A stretch of 64,000 nucleotides of DNA from Leptolyngbya sp. NIES-2104 (GCF_001485215.1 NZ_BBWW01000001.1:1364001-1428000); one strand, 5' to 3'. Positions 27,299 to 36,247 are shown, counted from the first letter of the stretch. Notes: generated by a model not told the origin, from the sequence alone. Made by a program: numbers and translations.

Positions 27299-27754
27299 CT
27301 AAAGCGAGAAATTTTCTTCGTCGTCGATTTGTACATCTAAGCTAGCAGAAAGTACTTCCGCGACCATCGCTTCGAGTTCTGCCGCATTGATTCCGCGCTC
27401 TGCTTGATCTTGGAGCGGATTCGTCAAGGGAATTAACCGCAGTCGTCGATCGTCTTGAATCAGATCAAATCTCGATTCATCATCGGTTTTGCTCAGTTGC
27501 AAATAATCGAAGCTATAGACGTTAAGATAAAGCGCGTGATTGGCGACCATTGTGGCGCGATGCGGATCAGCAAATACTTCGAGAATACAACCTTCTCCTT
27601 CGCTGGTCGTTCTGCCATCGTGAGTATGGACGTAGCGGACGCGATTCAAATCTGTCAACACCCGCTGCATGTCCTGTTTGTCGATGACTGTGCCATCGTC
27701 GATGATGCAGGGGGCGGGGATGCGAGTGTTACGAGAAAAAGAATCGTGACTCAT
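27299..27754 (-). CDS. Conserved cyanobacterial protein of unknown function
   Basis: The product has 151 residues, is soluble, acidic and has no signal peptide. The middle contains a beta-rich stretch (EGCILEVFADPHRATMVANHALYLNVYSFDYL read in pieces), followed by a charged segment with RRLRLIPLTNP and a helical tail with NAAELEAMVAEVLSASL. I do not recognise the domain. It is divergently oriented to cobS, 147 bases apart. Confidence 0.7.
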   Translation of the reverse strand: MSHDSFSRNTRIPAPCIIDDGTVIDKQDMQRVLTDLNRVRYVHTHDGRTTSEGEGCILEVFADPHRATMVANHALYLNVYSFDYLQLSKTDDESRFDLIQDDRRLRLIPLTNPLQDQAERGINAAELEAMVAEVLSASLDVQIDDEENFSL

Positions 27755-27901
27755 GGCACAAACAAAAGAAGGGGTGACGAAAGCTCAGAAGGATCTCTTA
27801 CTTCAGTTGGATGCTTCCTATCGCAATTATGGCTGCAAATTGGGAACGCGATCCGGTCTGACGATATAAGAAGTTTACGTTATGTGAATTGATTTGACGC
27901 A

Positions 27902-28624
27902 ATGATTAATCAAGTCTGGAATCAATGCCTTGCTGCTCTTACGTTTTACACTTGTTTGCCGATTCCGACTTCCGCAAATTTGGAGTTTAGAGGCATCGCC
28001 CGATTCGCCCCGATCGTCGGTTTGATCGTTGGCGGACTGGTCGGTGCGATCGATATCAGTCTCGCCTATGTCGGAGTACCTATTTTGACTCGAAGCGCGA
28101 TCGATATCACGGTTTGGCTGGCGATCACAGGCGGTTTACATCTCGACGGGGCAATGGATACAGCGGATGGATTAGCGGTAATGAATCCCGATCGACGTTT
28201 AGAAGTAATGGCAGATAGCGCGACCGGAGCATTTGGCGCAATGACCGCTGTGATCGTGCTGATGTTGAAAACCTTGGCGCTAAGTGAAATTGAAACCGAT
28301 CGCGTTTTGATTCTGATGACTGTTGCGGGTTGGGGACGTTGGGGGCAATTGGTCGCGATCGCGAAATATCCCTATCTCAAACCAACTGGAAAAGGCGCAT
28401 TTCATAAAGAATCGATTCGATCTTTGTGGGAAGCAGTGCCGACATTCATCGTTTTGATTGGGCTGAGTTGGCGAGTGCATCCGATTCTGATCGGAGGAAG
28501 TGCGATCGCGGTTCTAGTCGGGGCTTGGTTGAATCGGAAATTAGGCGGACAAACGGGCGATACCTATGGCGCGATCGTGGAATGGACAGAAGCATTTTCA
28601 CTCTGTTTGCTGACTGCGATTTAA
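27902..28624 (+). CDS. cobS: Adenosylcobinamide-GDP ribazoletransferase (cobalamin synthase)
   Basis: The 240-residue integral membrane enzyme joins adenosylcobinamide-GDP to alpha-ribazole (phosphate) in the last stage of B12 or pseudo-B12 synthesis. The family signature is plain: [16 protein letters not shown] near the N-terminus and the acidic motif [15 protein letters not shown], then DSATGAFGA and GWGRWGQL. Five to six hydrophobic helices follow, with [16 protein letters not shown] near the end. It stands alone here; the only other corrin gene in the window is cobB. Confidence 0.95.
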   Translation: MINQVWNQCLAALTFYTCLPIPTSANLEFRGIARFAPIVGLIVGGLVGAIDISLAYVGVPILTRSAIDITVWLAITGGLHLDGAMDTADGLAVMNPDRRLEVMADSATGAFGAMTAVIVLMLKTLALSEIETDRVLILMTVAGWGRWGQLVAIAKYPYLKPTGKGAFHKESIRSLWEAVPTFIVLIGLSWRVHPILIGGSAIAVLVGAWLNRKLGGQTGDTYGAIVEWTEAFSLCLLTAI

Positions 28625-28661
28625 GAGGGTGTTTGAAAAGTCTCTCCGCTTCGATTGCCTT

Positions 28662-28791
28662 CCGCCCGGAGCTAAACCTCTAGGCTAATCGGCGCAACCC
28701 TGCTAAAGCAGGCTAAATCGCAAGTGCTGCGGCTTTCAGTCCCGTTCAGGGGGCTTTCCTCGGTCAGCCCGGAGGTTCAGCTCCGGGCGGG
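28662..28791. repeat. Cloverleaf-type palindromic element, copy 2
   Basis: Same architecture as copy 1 and very similar in sequence: CCGCCCGGAGCT...AGCTCCGGGCGG arms, the inner hairpin CCTGC-taaa-GCAGG and AGTCCC...GGGGCT. Outside it, AGGGTGTTTGAAAAGT at about 28626 pairs with ACTTTTCAAACATCCTCT at about 28810, so the whole unit is about 200 bp. It lies between two convergent genes, cobS and the ion channel. Confidence 0.85.
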
Positions 28792-28814
28792 TGAATGCAG
28801 CGAGCGACAACTTT

Positions 28815-29591
28815 TCAAACATCCTCTAAACAATTGCCACAGTTTTTACAATAGATGGCATCGGAATCATGAAAAGCTAATCCACAATTTGAGCAAATAA
28901 TTTGAACTTGCTCGGCTGTTTTTACCAATCGTTTGATTAAATCTCCAAGCTGCCAAGGAATCAAAACAATTCCAGTAAGTACCATCAAAATGGTGAGAAA
29001 CCTTCCCATTTCTGAAATGGGTGTAATGTCTCCGAGTCCAGCCGTAGAAATCGTAGAAACTGAGAAATAAACAGCATCTAAGAATGTTCCAAATTTCGGA
29101 TTGACTGAATGTTCAACTTGATAAATTAGACCCGAAAAGACAAAGATAATCGAGAATACTGTAAAAATAATTCGGGTAAAAATTGCGCTGTCTTCACTGC
29201 TCACATAGCCGAAGATCGTTGTGCCTTGAACAAATCTGATTAATCTTAGAATTCGGAACCAGCGGAAAATTCTGAGGTAACCAGCATTTGCGCCGATTAG
29301 AAAAGGCGCGATCGACAATAAATCAATAATTGAATATAAGCTGAAAATAAATTGTAATTTTCGATCAGCGCACCAAACTCGCAGAATATATTCGATGACA
29401 AAGATTGCGAGGATGATGTTTTCGATCGTATCTAGAATTTGTTTAACTTCAATTGGAATTTTGTAAGTTTCAGCAATAAAGATTCCAGAAGAAACGAGAA
29501 CTAATCCAGTAATAAAAAGATTGATGCCTTTTCCGAGTGGTGTATCGATATCTTCGAGATAGAATGCAATCTTTTCGCGCAACGGCAACAT
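28815..29591 (-). CDS. Voltage-gated-type ion channel with altered filter and C-terminal zinc ribbon
   Basis: From the Met in MLPLREKIAFYLED the product has 258 residues and six membrane segments, like a single voltage-gated cation channel subunit. S4 is visible as LRIFRWFRILRLIRFVQG with regularly spaced Arg. The pore filter reads TAGLGD where potassium channels usually have TVGYGD. The cytosolic tail ends in a zinc ribbon with Cys-x2-Cys twice (CSNCG and CKNCG). An upstream ATG at 29630 falls inside a strong hairpin, so I prefer 29591. Ion selectivity is uncertain because of the filter change. Confidence 0.85.
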   Translation of the reverse strand: MLPLREKIAFYLEDIDTPLGKGINLFITGLVLVSSGIFIAETYKIPIEVKQILDTIENIILAIFVIEYILRVWCADRKLQFIFSLYSIIDLLSIAPFLIGANAGYLRIFRWFRILRLIRFVQGTTIFGYVSSEDSAIFTRIIFTVFSIIFVFSGLIYQVEHSVNPKFGTFLDAVYFSVSTISTAGLGDITPISEMGRFLTILMVLTGIVLIPWQLGDLIKRLVKTAEQVQIICSNCGLAFHDSDAIYCKNCGNCLEDV

Positions 29592-29598
29592 ACAGATA

Positions 29599-29644
29599 AA
29601 AAATGCTGGATCTGAGACATTGTGCCTCAAAATCCAGCATTTTT
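29599..29644 (-). terminator. Hairpin with T-run directly before the channel start codon
   Basis: AAAAATGCTGGAT (29599-29611) and ATCCAGCATTTTT (29632-29644) pair perfectly over 13 bp, with a smaller inner GAG/CTC pairing in the loop. On the minus strand six T follow, ending seven bases before the channel ATG at 29591. It may end the upstream sugar nucleotidyltransferase transcript or act as an attenuator for the channel. Confidence 0.65.
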
Positions 29645-29698
29645 CCTAAATGGCAAAGATTAAGAACGTAGCTAAAGAAACCCGTTCATCGCATTCAT

Positions 29699-29826
29699 CC
29701 GCCCCGGAATAGAATTCGGGGCTAACGGTGCGAAGTCAGTTGAAACTGACTGAAAATTTCCAACTATCTCTTCTGTCCCCTTCAGTGGACTTCGTTCTGT
29801 TAGCCCCGAATTCCATTCCGGGGCGG
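29699..29826. repeat. Cloverleaf-type palindromic element, copy 3
   Basis: Arms CCGCCCCGGAATAGAATTC and GAATTCCATTCCGGGGCGG pair. Inner hairpins are AGTCAGTT-ga-AACTGACT and GTCC-ccttcagt-GGAC. The arms use CCCCG...CGGGG where copies 1 and 2 use CCGGAG...CTCCGG. It is 48 bases downstream of the nucleotidyltransferase stop. Confidence 0.85.
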
Positions 29827-29873
29827 ACTCTCAACGCAGCTTCAAAGACCTCCACACTCCTAAAACTCCCGTC

Positions 29874-31049
29874 CTACGTCGCGACCTTCGTATCCACATT
29901 CAACAATTCAGCGATCGCTTGATGTTCCGCTGCCGGATGGCTTGGAATCTCATGCCGCGCATCGGTAATTAACCAATCGAGCGATGCCGCTTGAACATCG
30001 ATCGTGGCTCCGGTCTTATCCACACAGTAGCGACCAAACACCAACTTATCGACCAGTCGCACACCCGGACCCAACCGCGACCATTCAAAGATCACACTGT
30101 TATCCACCGTTGCACCACTGCAAATCCAGCAGTTATGCCCGATCATCGCAGGTCCGACAATCTTCGCCCCGTCTTCAATGCAGGTCATACTGCCGATGTA
30201 AACCGGACCTTGAATATCGACTTTATCCCAGTTCACACAGACATTCAGACCTGTGTAAATTCCGGGTTTCACTTCGCGCCCCGGAATCGAAACGTTTTTA
30301 ACATCGCCATTCAGCACACCGCGAACCGCTTGCCAGTAGTCCGGAACTTTCCCAATATCCACCCACTCAAAGTCCATCGGCAATCCATAGAACGGCGCAC
30401 CCATTTCGACCAGTTTGGGAAACAGTTGGCTGCCGATATCAAACTCAACCCCCGACGGCACATAGTTAAGCACTTCGGGTTCAAAAATATAGATCCCCGT
30501 GTTGATATTGGTGCTGAGCGCTTCTTCGATCGATGGCTTCTCCTGAAACGCCTGAATCTTACCATCTTCGTCAGTCACAACGACCCCGTAGCTCGACACC
30601 TCAGAGCGATCGACCGTCTTCATAATCACAGTCGCGATCGACCCCTTTTCCCGGTGCCATTTCACCGCTGCGGTCAAATCCAAATCAATCAGCGCATCTC
30701 CGCACAGCACGACAAACGTATCATCGAAAAACGGCGAAAAATCCTGAATCCGCTTCATCCCACCCGCAGAACCCACCGCTTCCCCGACCAAATCACCATC
30801 GACGATCCGACCTTCAAACGAATAGCCAATCTGGACTCCGAAACGTTGCCCATCCTTGAAGTAGCTTTCGATTTCATTTGCCAAGTGGCTGACATTGACC
30901 ATGATCTCGTCAAAGCCGTGTTGACGCAGCAACTCCAGCAAAAACTCCATCACGGGCTTTTGCAGGATCGGAATCATCGGCTTGGGAATCGTATACGTGA
31001 TCGGTCGAACTCGTGTACCCTTCCCTGCCGCCAGAATCATGGCTTTCAT
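29874..31049 (-). CDS. Sugar-1-phosphate nucleotidyltransferase with left-handed beta-helix domain
   Basis: The 391-residue enzyme joins a nucleotide to a sugar 1-phosphate to make an activated sugar for polysaccharide synthesis. The N-terminal catalytic part has the signature LAAGKGTRVRPITYTIPKPM, the metal-site LCGDALIDLD and a late FEWVDIGKVPDYW. Residues from about 250 on form a hexapeptide-repeat beta helix (VYIGSMTCIEDGAKIVGPAM, ICSGATVDNSVIF). It resembles mannose-1-phosphate guanylyltransferases but lacks the phosphomannomutase half that many cyanobacterial homologues carry. GDP-mannose is therefore the likely but unproven product. Confidence 0.85.
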   Translation of the reverse strand: MKAMILAAGKGTRVRPITYTIPKPMIPILQKPVMEFLLELLRQHGFDEIMVNVSHLANEIESYFKDGQRFGVQIGYSFEGRIVDGDLVGEAVGSAGGMKRIQDFSPFFDDTFVVLCGDALIDLDLTAAVKWHREKGSIATVIMKTVDRSEVSSYGVVVTDEDGKIQAFQEKPSIEEALSTNINTGIYIFEPEVLNYVPSGVEFDIGSQLFPKLVEMGAPFYGLPMDFEWVDIGKVPDYWQAVRGVLNGDVKNVSIPGREVKPGIYTGLNVCVNWDKVDIQGPVYIGSMTCIEDGAKIVGPAMIGHNCWICSGATVDNSVIFEWSRLGPGVRLVDKLVFGRYCVDKTGATIDVQAASLDWLITDARHEIPSHPAAEHQAIAELLNVDTKVAT

Positions 31050-31695
31050 AAATCGTTTCTCTCCAACCCTACGCCATCAGTTTTCATGCGATCGCTTCAT
31101 TAACTGGACGATTTGAGAAAATCGACCCACTGCACCCTGAAGTGCGATCAAAACTCCAGAACTGTTCGAGCTAGTGTCAACCCTAACGTACCCAACTTCA
31201 TCTTGAATTCATCTGAAAGTCCAGTCTTTCAAGCTGCCGTGAAAGCACGATCGAGCAAATCTAACTCTCTTGCATTATCGCTGAAAGCCTCAGTGTTCTA
31301 GTAGTACAAAAGCTTTGCTCTGGTGGTTTTCCCGCAGCTTCGATCCGTTTGATACTGGGTAAGGCAACTTAGGACACTCTGAAATTTGGCATAAACCCTA
31401 ATGTTTCAGTATTTCTACAGAAAAGGTATTCGGAAAATACCTGTTCGTATTTACACGGGGCGGGAACTTTAAGATTGTGCGAAGTTGGTGCGAAGTTTCC
31501 GCAAAGCCTCGGAGTTGTGTGAACGATCGCTTTCCCTGTGGTGTCTTAGATTTCGGATGTTTTGAGGTGTAGAAACTTTCTCGTTTCAGAAATGGAATCC
31601 GCCGTTTGTGTAGGAATGACTAGCGCCTAAAATTCGAGGCGAGTCACCTGTAAGCAATCCGCAAATCCAAGATCAGACTGTGGACGTATTTAGTT
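31050..31695. other. Gene-free upstream region with small inverted and direct repeats
   Basis: These 646 bases lie between two divergently transcribed genes. I find no convincing coding frame. Small structures include the inverted repeat AGGTATTCGGAAAATACCT at about 31426-31444 and a direct repeat GTGCGAAGTT at about 31477 and 31489. A long 5' leader or regulatory region for the TPR gene at 31696 is likely. Confidence 0.4.
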
Positions 31696-32523
31696 ATGGC
31701 ACTGAGACAGAAAACATCTGGTGAGCGAGTCGGTAATTTAGTTCATAGACATGGTGAGGATGGTATGAACGCTCGGACTTTTTTAGACGGCAATACATCA
31801 AAATCAAAAGCAACGATCGGCGGACTTCCTACAGCAAGTCGCCGCCGTGCTGCAAAAGTCGATCGCTCTTCCAAGCTGTCTCAACGCCAAACGGTTTGGC
31901 TTGATCCCGCTGCTCAAGATCGTCTGCTCCGGCAACAATCTCTATCCGATGCTAAACAAGGAAATTATCTTGAGGCGATCGCGGGTTTAACGATTTTGAT
32001 CGATCGCAATCCCGAAAATGCAACCGATTACAACAATCGCGGCTTGGTTCACTACCAATGTGGACATTTAGAAGCGGCGATCGAGGACTATAACGCAGCG
32101 ATTTACCTGAATCCAAAATTAGCCAGTGCCTACAACAATCGAGCGAACTATTACGCGGCTCAAGGGCAGCTAATGGAAGCGATCGAGGATTATGAAATGG
32201 CGATCGATCTTGATCCGACAAACGTTCGCGCTTGGGTGAATCAGGGGATTACCTATCGCGATCTCGAAATGTACGGAGAAGCGATCGATAATTTTGAACA
32301 CGCACTGCAAATCAAAGAATTACTATCCCCGAGTTTAGATGACAATCCTGCGCTAGAGGCTCACATCTACGGGGCGCGGGGTCGAGCGCATCATTTAGCC
32401 GGAGATTGGAATTATGCGATCGCGGATTATCGTCGGGCATTAGATCGGACTTCGGAGTCAGATATCACCGTCAAACGATTGCGATCGCAGGTGACACGAT
32501 GGATGCAGGAATTGACGAATTAG
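31696..32523 (+). CDS. TPR-repeat protein
   Basis: A 275-residue cytoplasmic protein with a basic N-terminal stretch (residues 1-75, including RRRAAKVDRSSKLSQR) and then four to five tetratricopeptide repeats. Canonical repeats read NATDYNNRGLVHYQCGHLEAA, PKLASAYNNRANYYAAQGQ, PTNVRAWVNQGITYRDLEMYG and the last HIYGARGRAHHLAGDWNYA. It is probably a protein-protein adaptor; the partner is unknown. A long gene-free region lies upstream and palindromic element copy 4 lies 37 bases after its stop. Confidence 0.85.
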   Translation: MALRQKTSGERVGNLVHRHGEDGMNARTFLDGNTSKSKATIGGLPTASRRRAAKVDRSSKLSQRQTVWLDPAAQDRLLRQQSLSDAKQGNYLEAIAGLTILIDRNPENATDYNNRGLVHYQCGHLEAAIEDYNAAIYLNPKLASAYNNRANYYAAQGQLMEAIEDYEMAIDLDPTNVRAWVNQGITYRDLEMYGEAIDNFEHALQIKELLSPSLDDNPALEAHIYGARGRAHHLAGDWNYAIADYRRALDRTSESDITVKRLRSQVTRWMQELTN

Positions 32524-32560
32524 AAATCTGTAAGAAATCTTTTCGCTCCCGTTTATCTCT

Positions 32561-32684
32561 CGCCCTGAAATGAATTTCGGGCTAACCGTAGAAAGTCTGC
32601 TGAAGTAGACTAAGAGCCATTTTCGGGTTCTTAGTCCTTGGCAAAGGACTTTCGCCGATTAGCCCGAAATTCCATTTCAGGGCG
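32561..32684. repeat. Cloverleaf-type palindromic element, copy 4
   Basis: Arms CGCCCTGAAATGAATTTCGGGC and the complementary GCCCGAAATTCCATTTCAGGGCG pair when read in pieces, with inner hairpins AGTCTGCT-ga-AGTAGACT and AGTCCTT-ggc-AAAGGACT. Its arm sequence differs from copies 1-3 but keeps the pairing. It lies between the convergent TPR and gshA genes. Outer sequences AAGAAATCTTTTCGCTC and the region near 32697 are also partly complementary. Confidence 0.8.
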
Positions 32685-32761
32685 GGATTTGGCAACGAAC
32701 AGAGAGTTTTCAAATATGCTCTTAAGTTGCCACACCAACCCGATCTTTGCCGGAATAATTT

Positions 32762-33901
32762 TCACGCCACCAACGATCGACAAATCTGTCCTTCTAATTC
32801 TCCTTCGCGGACTTGCATCGCCTCAATCGATCGCATCAAAATTTCGCGATTATCTGACCCTTGTTCGCTCAATTTAATCCAGCGTTGCGCCTCATTCCCT
32901 TCGCGCAGAATCTTCTTCACGGGCAACAGAAAACAGCTAAATCCTTGTTTTTTCGCAATCCCAAACATTTCTGCATAAAGCCGCTCAATCCAATCTCGCG
33001 CTAGAATCGTCTGCCCATCTTTCCAATGTCTCAGTTCAGCGTCAAGACTCGATCGAGACGCAGCAGCTTCATTTTCATCGGTAATCTCGACCAAATCCTC
33101 AGCGCTTAATTGACTCAGATGTAATGGATCGAGGCTTGGATCTTCAATGACTTGGTGCAATCGAGCCTCTAAAAGTGCAGTGATCGCTAAAAGCGCGATC
33201 GGGTCAGAAACTAAATCACAAATTCGCAATTCCAATCGATTCAAATTGTAGGGTCGTCGATCGCCGTTCGGACGCACCGAAGACCAGAGATGGCGAACAT
33301 TCTGCATGGTGCCTTTCTCGATCTGCTCTTCTGTCCAGCGAATATAGTGACCATGACTCTCAAATAATGGAACGTGAGCAGGCGTTTTCGGAAACAGTCC
33401 CCAGCGGGTCGAATGATACCCGGTCATCTCACCATTAAACATCGGAGAAGCAGCACTTAAAGCCAAATATAAAGGCGCTTCCACTCGCACTAACCGACAC
33501 GCCCGCATTAATATTTCTGGATCACTAATTCCAACATTAATGTGAACGCTGGCAGTCACAACTTTTGTACCGTAAGTATTCTCAATATAATCGTGATAGG
33601 GATTTGCAGGATCAGACCGCCAAAAGCGATCGCCCTGTCCTTTCAGCGGTAGCGTACTCCCTGGAATCAGCGTATAGTCCCCTTTCGACTTGAGAAATTG
33701 ACGCAATTTTAGGCGCGGCGTGACTAAATCACACAGCGATCGCTCATACCGAAAACAAGGCGGAGTCGTATACTCAACATTGCGGCTATCCGGTTCACGC
33801 ACAAACCCATCAAGCGCCGCCACAATCTGATCCGACAGTCCGACGATATCGCCTTGCGGTGTCCCGGTATAGACTTCAATTTCAAATCCTTTCGATAGCA
33901 T
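32762..33901 (-). CDS. gshA: Glutamate--cysteine ligase (cyanobacterial type)
   Basis: The 379-residue enzyme makes gamma-glutamylcysteine, the first step to glutathione. The protein starts MLSKGFEIEVYTGTPQG and has IPGSTLPLKGQG, then HINVGISDPEILMRACRLVRVE with its conserved His and acidic residues, and LNRLELRICDLVSDP with the glutamate-binding Arg. This matches the cyanobacterial GCS2-like family, which is distinct from the longer plant and proteobacterial enzymes. The ATG at 33901 is chosen over one four codons earlier on family similarity. Element copy 4 lies past its 3' end. Confidence 0.92.
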   Translation of the reverse strand: MLSKGFEIEVYTGTPQGDIVGLSDQIVAALDGFVREPDSRNVEYTTPPCFRYERSLCDLVTPRLKLRQFLKSKGDYTLIPGSTLPLKGQGDRFWRSDPANPYHDYIENTYGTKVVTASVHINVGISDPEILMRACRLVRVEAPLYLALSAASPMFNGEMTGYHSTRWGLFPKTPAHVPLFESHGHYIRWTEEQIEKGTMQNVRHLWSSVRPNGDRRPYNLNRLELRICDLVSDPIALLAITALLEARLHQVIEDPSLDPLHLSQLSAEDLVEITDENEAAASRSSLDAELRHWKDGQTILARDWIERLYAEMFGIAKKQGFSCFLLPVKKILREGNEAQRWIKLSEQGSDNREILMRSIEAMQVREGELEGQICRSLVA

Positions 33902-34150
33902 AGTGACTCTCACTGTTGACTGTCGCCTTTTTCAGTATCTCGGAAAACCGAAGAGAAACGACTATCTGAAGAAGCGCGATCGCTAAAATCTCATAATTTT
34001 GTAAAATCCTGACGATGCAAGACTGCGCCAATTTTCGTGAGGTTATGTATATTGCAATAGCTTACGAATCGGGGAACCTGCATCTACCTTTGCTTGTCAT
34101 CCCCCATAAGATACACCGCTTGCATTCACCACTCCCAGATGAGAGGACTT

Positions 34151-35782
34151 ATGGTTCGCACCCGCAAAACATTTCTGATTCGCGCGATCGTTCCTGTTCA
34201 GTTAGGACTACTCGCACTCTGCGCCTTTAGCGCCCCCCTAATCACTCAGGCTCAGGTACCGAGTCAGCTTCCGACCCCGACCACGCCCGCACCGCCAGCG
34301 GTGACTTCGATTCTATACGTCAATCCCAACGCTGGGAGCGATCAAGCTACGGCGGGTAGAACCGATGCGGCACCGTTCCGCACGATCACATTTGCAATGC
34401 AGCAAGCGAATGCTGGAACTGTGATTCAACTAGCTCCTGGAAACTACACGCAGCAAAGCGGGGAACAATTCCCGATCGTGATGCAACCTGGCGTAATTTT
34501 GCGCGGCGACGAAAACAGCAAAGGCGCAAACGTCGTAATTCAAGGCAGTGGCGCTACTTCAAGTAAAACCTTTGGTCAACAAAATGCAGCCATTCGAGCC
34601 GCGAACGGCAGCGAAATTCGCGGAGTCACTGTCACGAATACGGTGACACGGGGTACCGGGATCTGGGTCGAAGACGTAGACTGCACCATCGCCAATAGTA
34701 CTTTTACAAACAACAATCGCGAAGGTATTTTCGCAACCGGAAACTCAAACCCGATCGTGGCAGATAGCGTCTTTGTCAAAAATTCCGGTAACGGCATCTC
34801 AATTACCAGCGGTGCACGCGGTCTGATTCGGAACAATGTTTTTAATAACACTGGATTTGGACTAGCGCTCGGCGGCAATTCGATTCCCCGACTCGAAGGC
34901 AATCAAATCACTCAAAACACCGCAGGCATTTACATGAGTGGTTCGACTCGCCCGATCCTTCGCAACAATGTCATCACCGATAGTCAGGGCGATGGCATTG
35001 TGGCACGAGATAGTTCATTCCCCGATTTGGGAACAGCAGATAGCTTGGGAAATAATACGATTCGCAACAATGGTCGAGATGCCAAACTTAAAGGTGTCGA
35101 TGTCAACAACATCACAAGCAACATCTTTCAAGCCGTTGGCAACAATATTGATCCAAAGAAAATCGCAGGTCGAATCAATTTCGTTGCGGGTGGAACCAAT
35201 ACGGCATTCTCAGATATTCAGGGACATTGGGCACAACAGTATATTCAAGCCTTAGCGTCTCAAGCGATTATCACAGGCTTCCCAGATGGCACCTTTAAGC
35301 CGAATGATCCGGTGACTCGTGCTCAGTTTGCGACGATCGTGGCAAAAGCCTTTTCTCCAGCTCCCCGAAATCCAGCCGTGAATTTCACAGATGTTCGGAG
35401 TAATTTCTGGGGCTTTGGAGCCATTCAAACCGCGTCTCGTGCTGGCTTTATGGCAGGTTTTCCTGGTGGTGTATTCCGCCCGGATCAGCGGATTCCGAAA
35501 GTTCAAGCCTTAGTTGCTCTGTCGAATGGGTTGCAGTATGGTGCAGGCAATGCGAGTGAGCTGTCTCGCTTCCAAGATGCGGCTTCGATTCCGAGTTGGG
35601 CGACAAGTCCGATCGCGGCTGCAACCCAGCGTCAAATTGTGGTGAACTACCCGACGGTCGGACAGCTTAATCCAGGTCGAGAAGCAACTCGTGCGGAAGT
35701 GGCAGCGTTTATCTATCAAGCGCTAGTGGCTCAAGGAAAAGCTCAGGCAATTCCGTCTCCTTACGTAGTAGGAGCGCGATAA
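34151..35782 (+). CDS. Secreted beta-helix (DUF1565) and SLH-domain protein
   Basis: The 543-residue protein starts at an ATG 3 bases after GAGAGGA. A signal peptide is followed by residues about 55-370 with a right-handed parallel beta-helix: ILYVNPNAGSDQATAG opens a DUF1565 domain, then repeated GNS-type turns as in FATGNSNPIVADSVFVKN, GLALGGNSIPRLEGN and IYMSGSTRPILRNNVI. From about residue 375 there are three SLH modules (FSDIQGHWAQQYIQALA, FTDVRSNFWGFGAIQTA, and a third ending EVAAFIYQALVAQ). It is probably an outer-surface polysaccharide-binding or lyase-like protein; no catalytic residues can be named. Confidence 0.85.
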   Translation: MVRTRKTFLIRAIVPVQLGLLALCAFSAPLITQAQVPSQLPTPTTPAPPAVTSILYVNPNAGSDQATAGRTDAAPFRTITFAMQQANAGTVIQLAPGNYTQQSGEQFPIVMQPGVILRGDENSKGANVVIQGSGATSSKTFGQQNAAIRAANGSEIRGVTVTNTVTRGTGIWVEDVDCTIANSTFTNNNREGIFATGNSNPIVADSVFVKNSGNGISITSGARGLIRNNVFNNTGFGLALGGNSIPRLEGNQITQNTAGIYMSGSTRPILRNNVITDSQGDGIVARDSSFPDLGTADSLGNNTIRNNGRDAKLKGVDVNNITSNIFQAVGNNIDPKKIAGRINFVAGGTNTAFSDIQGHWAQQYIQALASQAIITGFPDGTFKPNDPVTRAQFATIVAKAFSPAPRNPAVNFTDVRSNFWGFGAIQTASRAGFMAGFPGGVFRPDQRIPKVQALVALSNGLQYGAGNASELSRFQDAASIPSWATSPIAAATQRQIVVNYPTVGQLNPGREATRAEVAAFIYQALVAQGKAQAIPSPYVVGAR

Positions 35783-35790
35783 GTTCGATT

Positions 35791-35821
35791 AGACCCGTTG
35801 GACGTGTCTAGCGGGTCTTTT
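35791..35821 (+). terminator. Terminator between the SLH protein and the LPA1-like gene
   Basis: AGACCCG (35791-35797) pairs with CGGGTCT (35812-35818), followed by TTTTGG. It lies between two converging genes and overlaps the stop codon of the minus-strand gene. Confidence 0.65.
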
Positions 35822-36074
35822 GGTTGTCGATCCGAAATAGCCACACCATGAGCGCGACCAATCCAACTTGTAGGGCTAAATTTGGTACTGCGGTTTCTAA
35901 ATCTCGTCCGACGATCGTTTGAGCAAAGAACACCAACGCTCCGATCGCGCCCGATCCACCAAAGGCAATGTAGATAAATTTTCTCAATCCCCGATAGGGT
36001 GCAGCGGCTTCGGCTTTGAGGCGGGCGTATTTTTCGGGGTCAGATTGTCGGAGGCGTTCAGATTGTTGGCTCAT
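35808..36074 (-). CDS. DUF3493 / LPA1 (Rep27)-like thylakoid membrane protein
   Basis: From the ATG at 36074 the product has 88 residues: an N-terminal polar helix MSQQSERLRQSDPEKYARLK, the signature AEAAAPYRGLRKFIYIAFGGSG, and two membrane helices (about residues 32-52 and 62-82). In plants and algae the related LPA1/Rep27 proteins assist photosystem II assembly and D1 repair, so a similar thylakoid role is inferred here. The longer reading from 36125 lacks family support. Confidence 0.75.
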   Translation of the reverse strand: MSQQSERLRQSDPEKYARLKAEAAAPYRGLRKFIYIAFGGSGAIGALVFFAQTIVGRDLETAVPNLALQVGLVALMVWLFRIDNQKTR

Positions 36075-36154
36075 GGGAAGGATTAAAGTTTTCTCGATCG
36101 TGTCATGAGGCGGAATTTTGTGCAAATGATGTGATCGTGCGATCGAGAACTTGC

Positions 36155-36160
36155 TATACT
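36155..36160 (+). promoter_or_regulatory. Candidate -10 box of the tRNA-Thr gene
   Basis: TATACT lies 15 bases before the first base of the tRNA. No clear -35 element is seen at the expected distance. Confidence 0.35.
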
Positions 36161-36175
36161 GTCTAAGGCTTTCCC

Positions 36176-36247
36176 GCCGATGTAGCTCAGTTGGTAGAGC
36201 AGGTCATTCGTAATGATCAGGTCGCGTGTTCGAGTCACGTCATCGGC
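36176..36247 (+). tRNA. trnT-CGU: tRNA-Thr (anticodon CGU)
   Basis: A complete cloverleaf of 72 bases can be drawn. The acceptor GCCGATG pairs with CATCGGC, the D arm contains AGTTGGTAGAG, the anticodon loop is TTCGTAA giving anticodon CGU, and the T arm is GCGTG-TTCGAGT-CACGT. The CCA end is not encoded. CGU reads ACG codons for threonine. Confidence 0.93.

Noticed and set aside
27755-27901. Cobalamin riboswitch upstream of cobS
   Set aside because: No B12-box-like sequence or suitable fold was seen in this gap, nor ahead of cobB.
29991-31103. 370-codon plus-strand open frame opposite the sugar nucleotidyltransferase gene
   Set aside because: It mirrors the real minus-strand enzyme, is rich in His, Arg and Asn as expected from an antisense shadow, and shows no domain.
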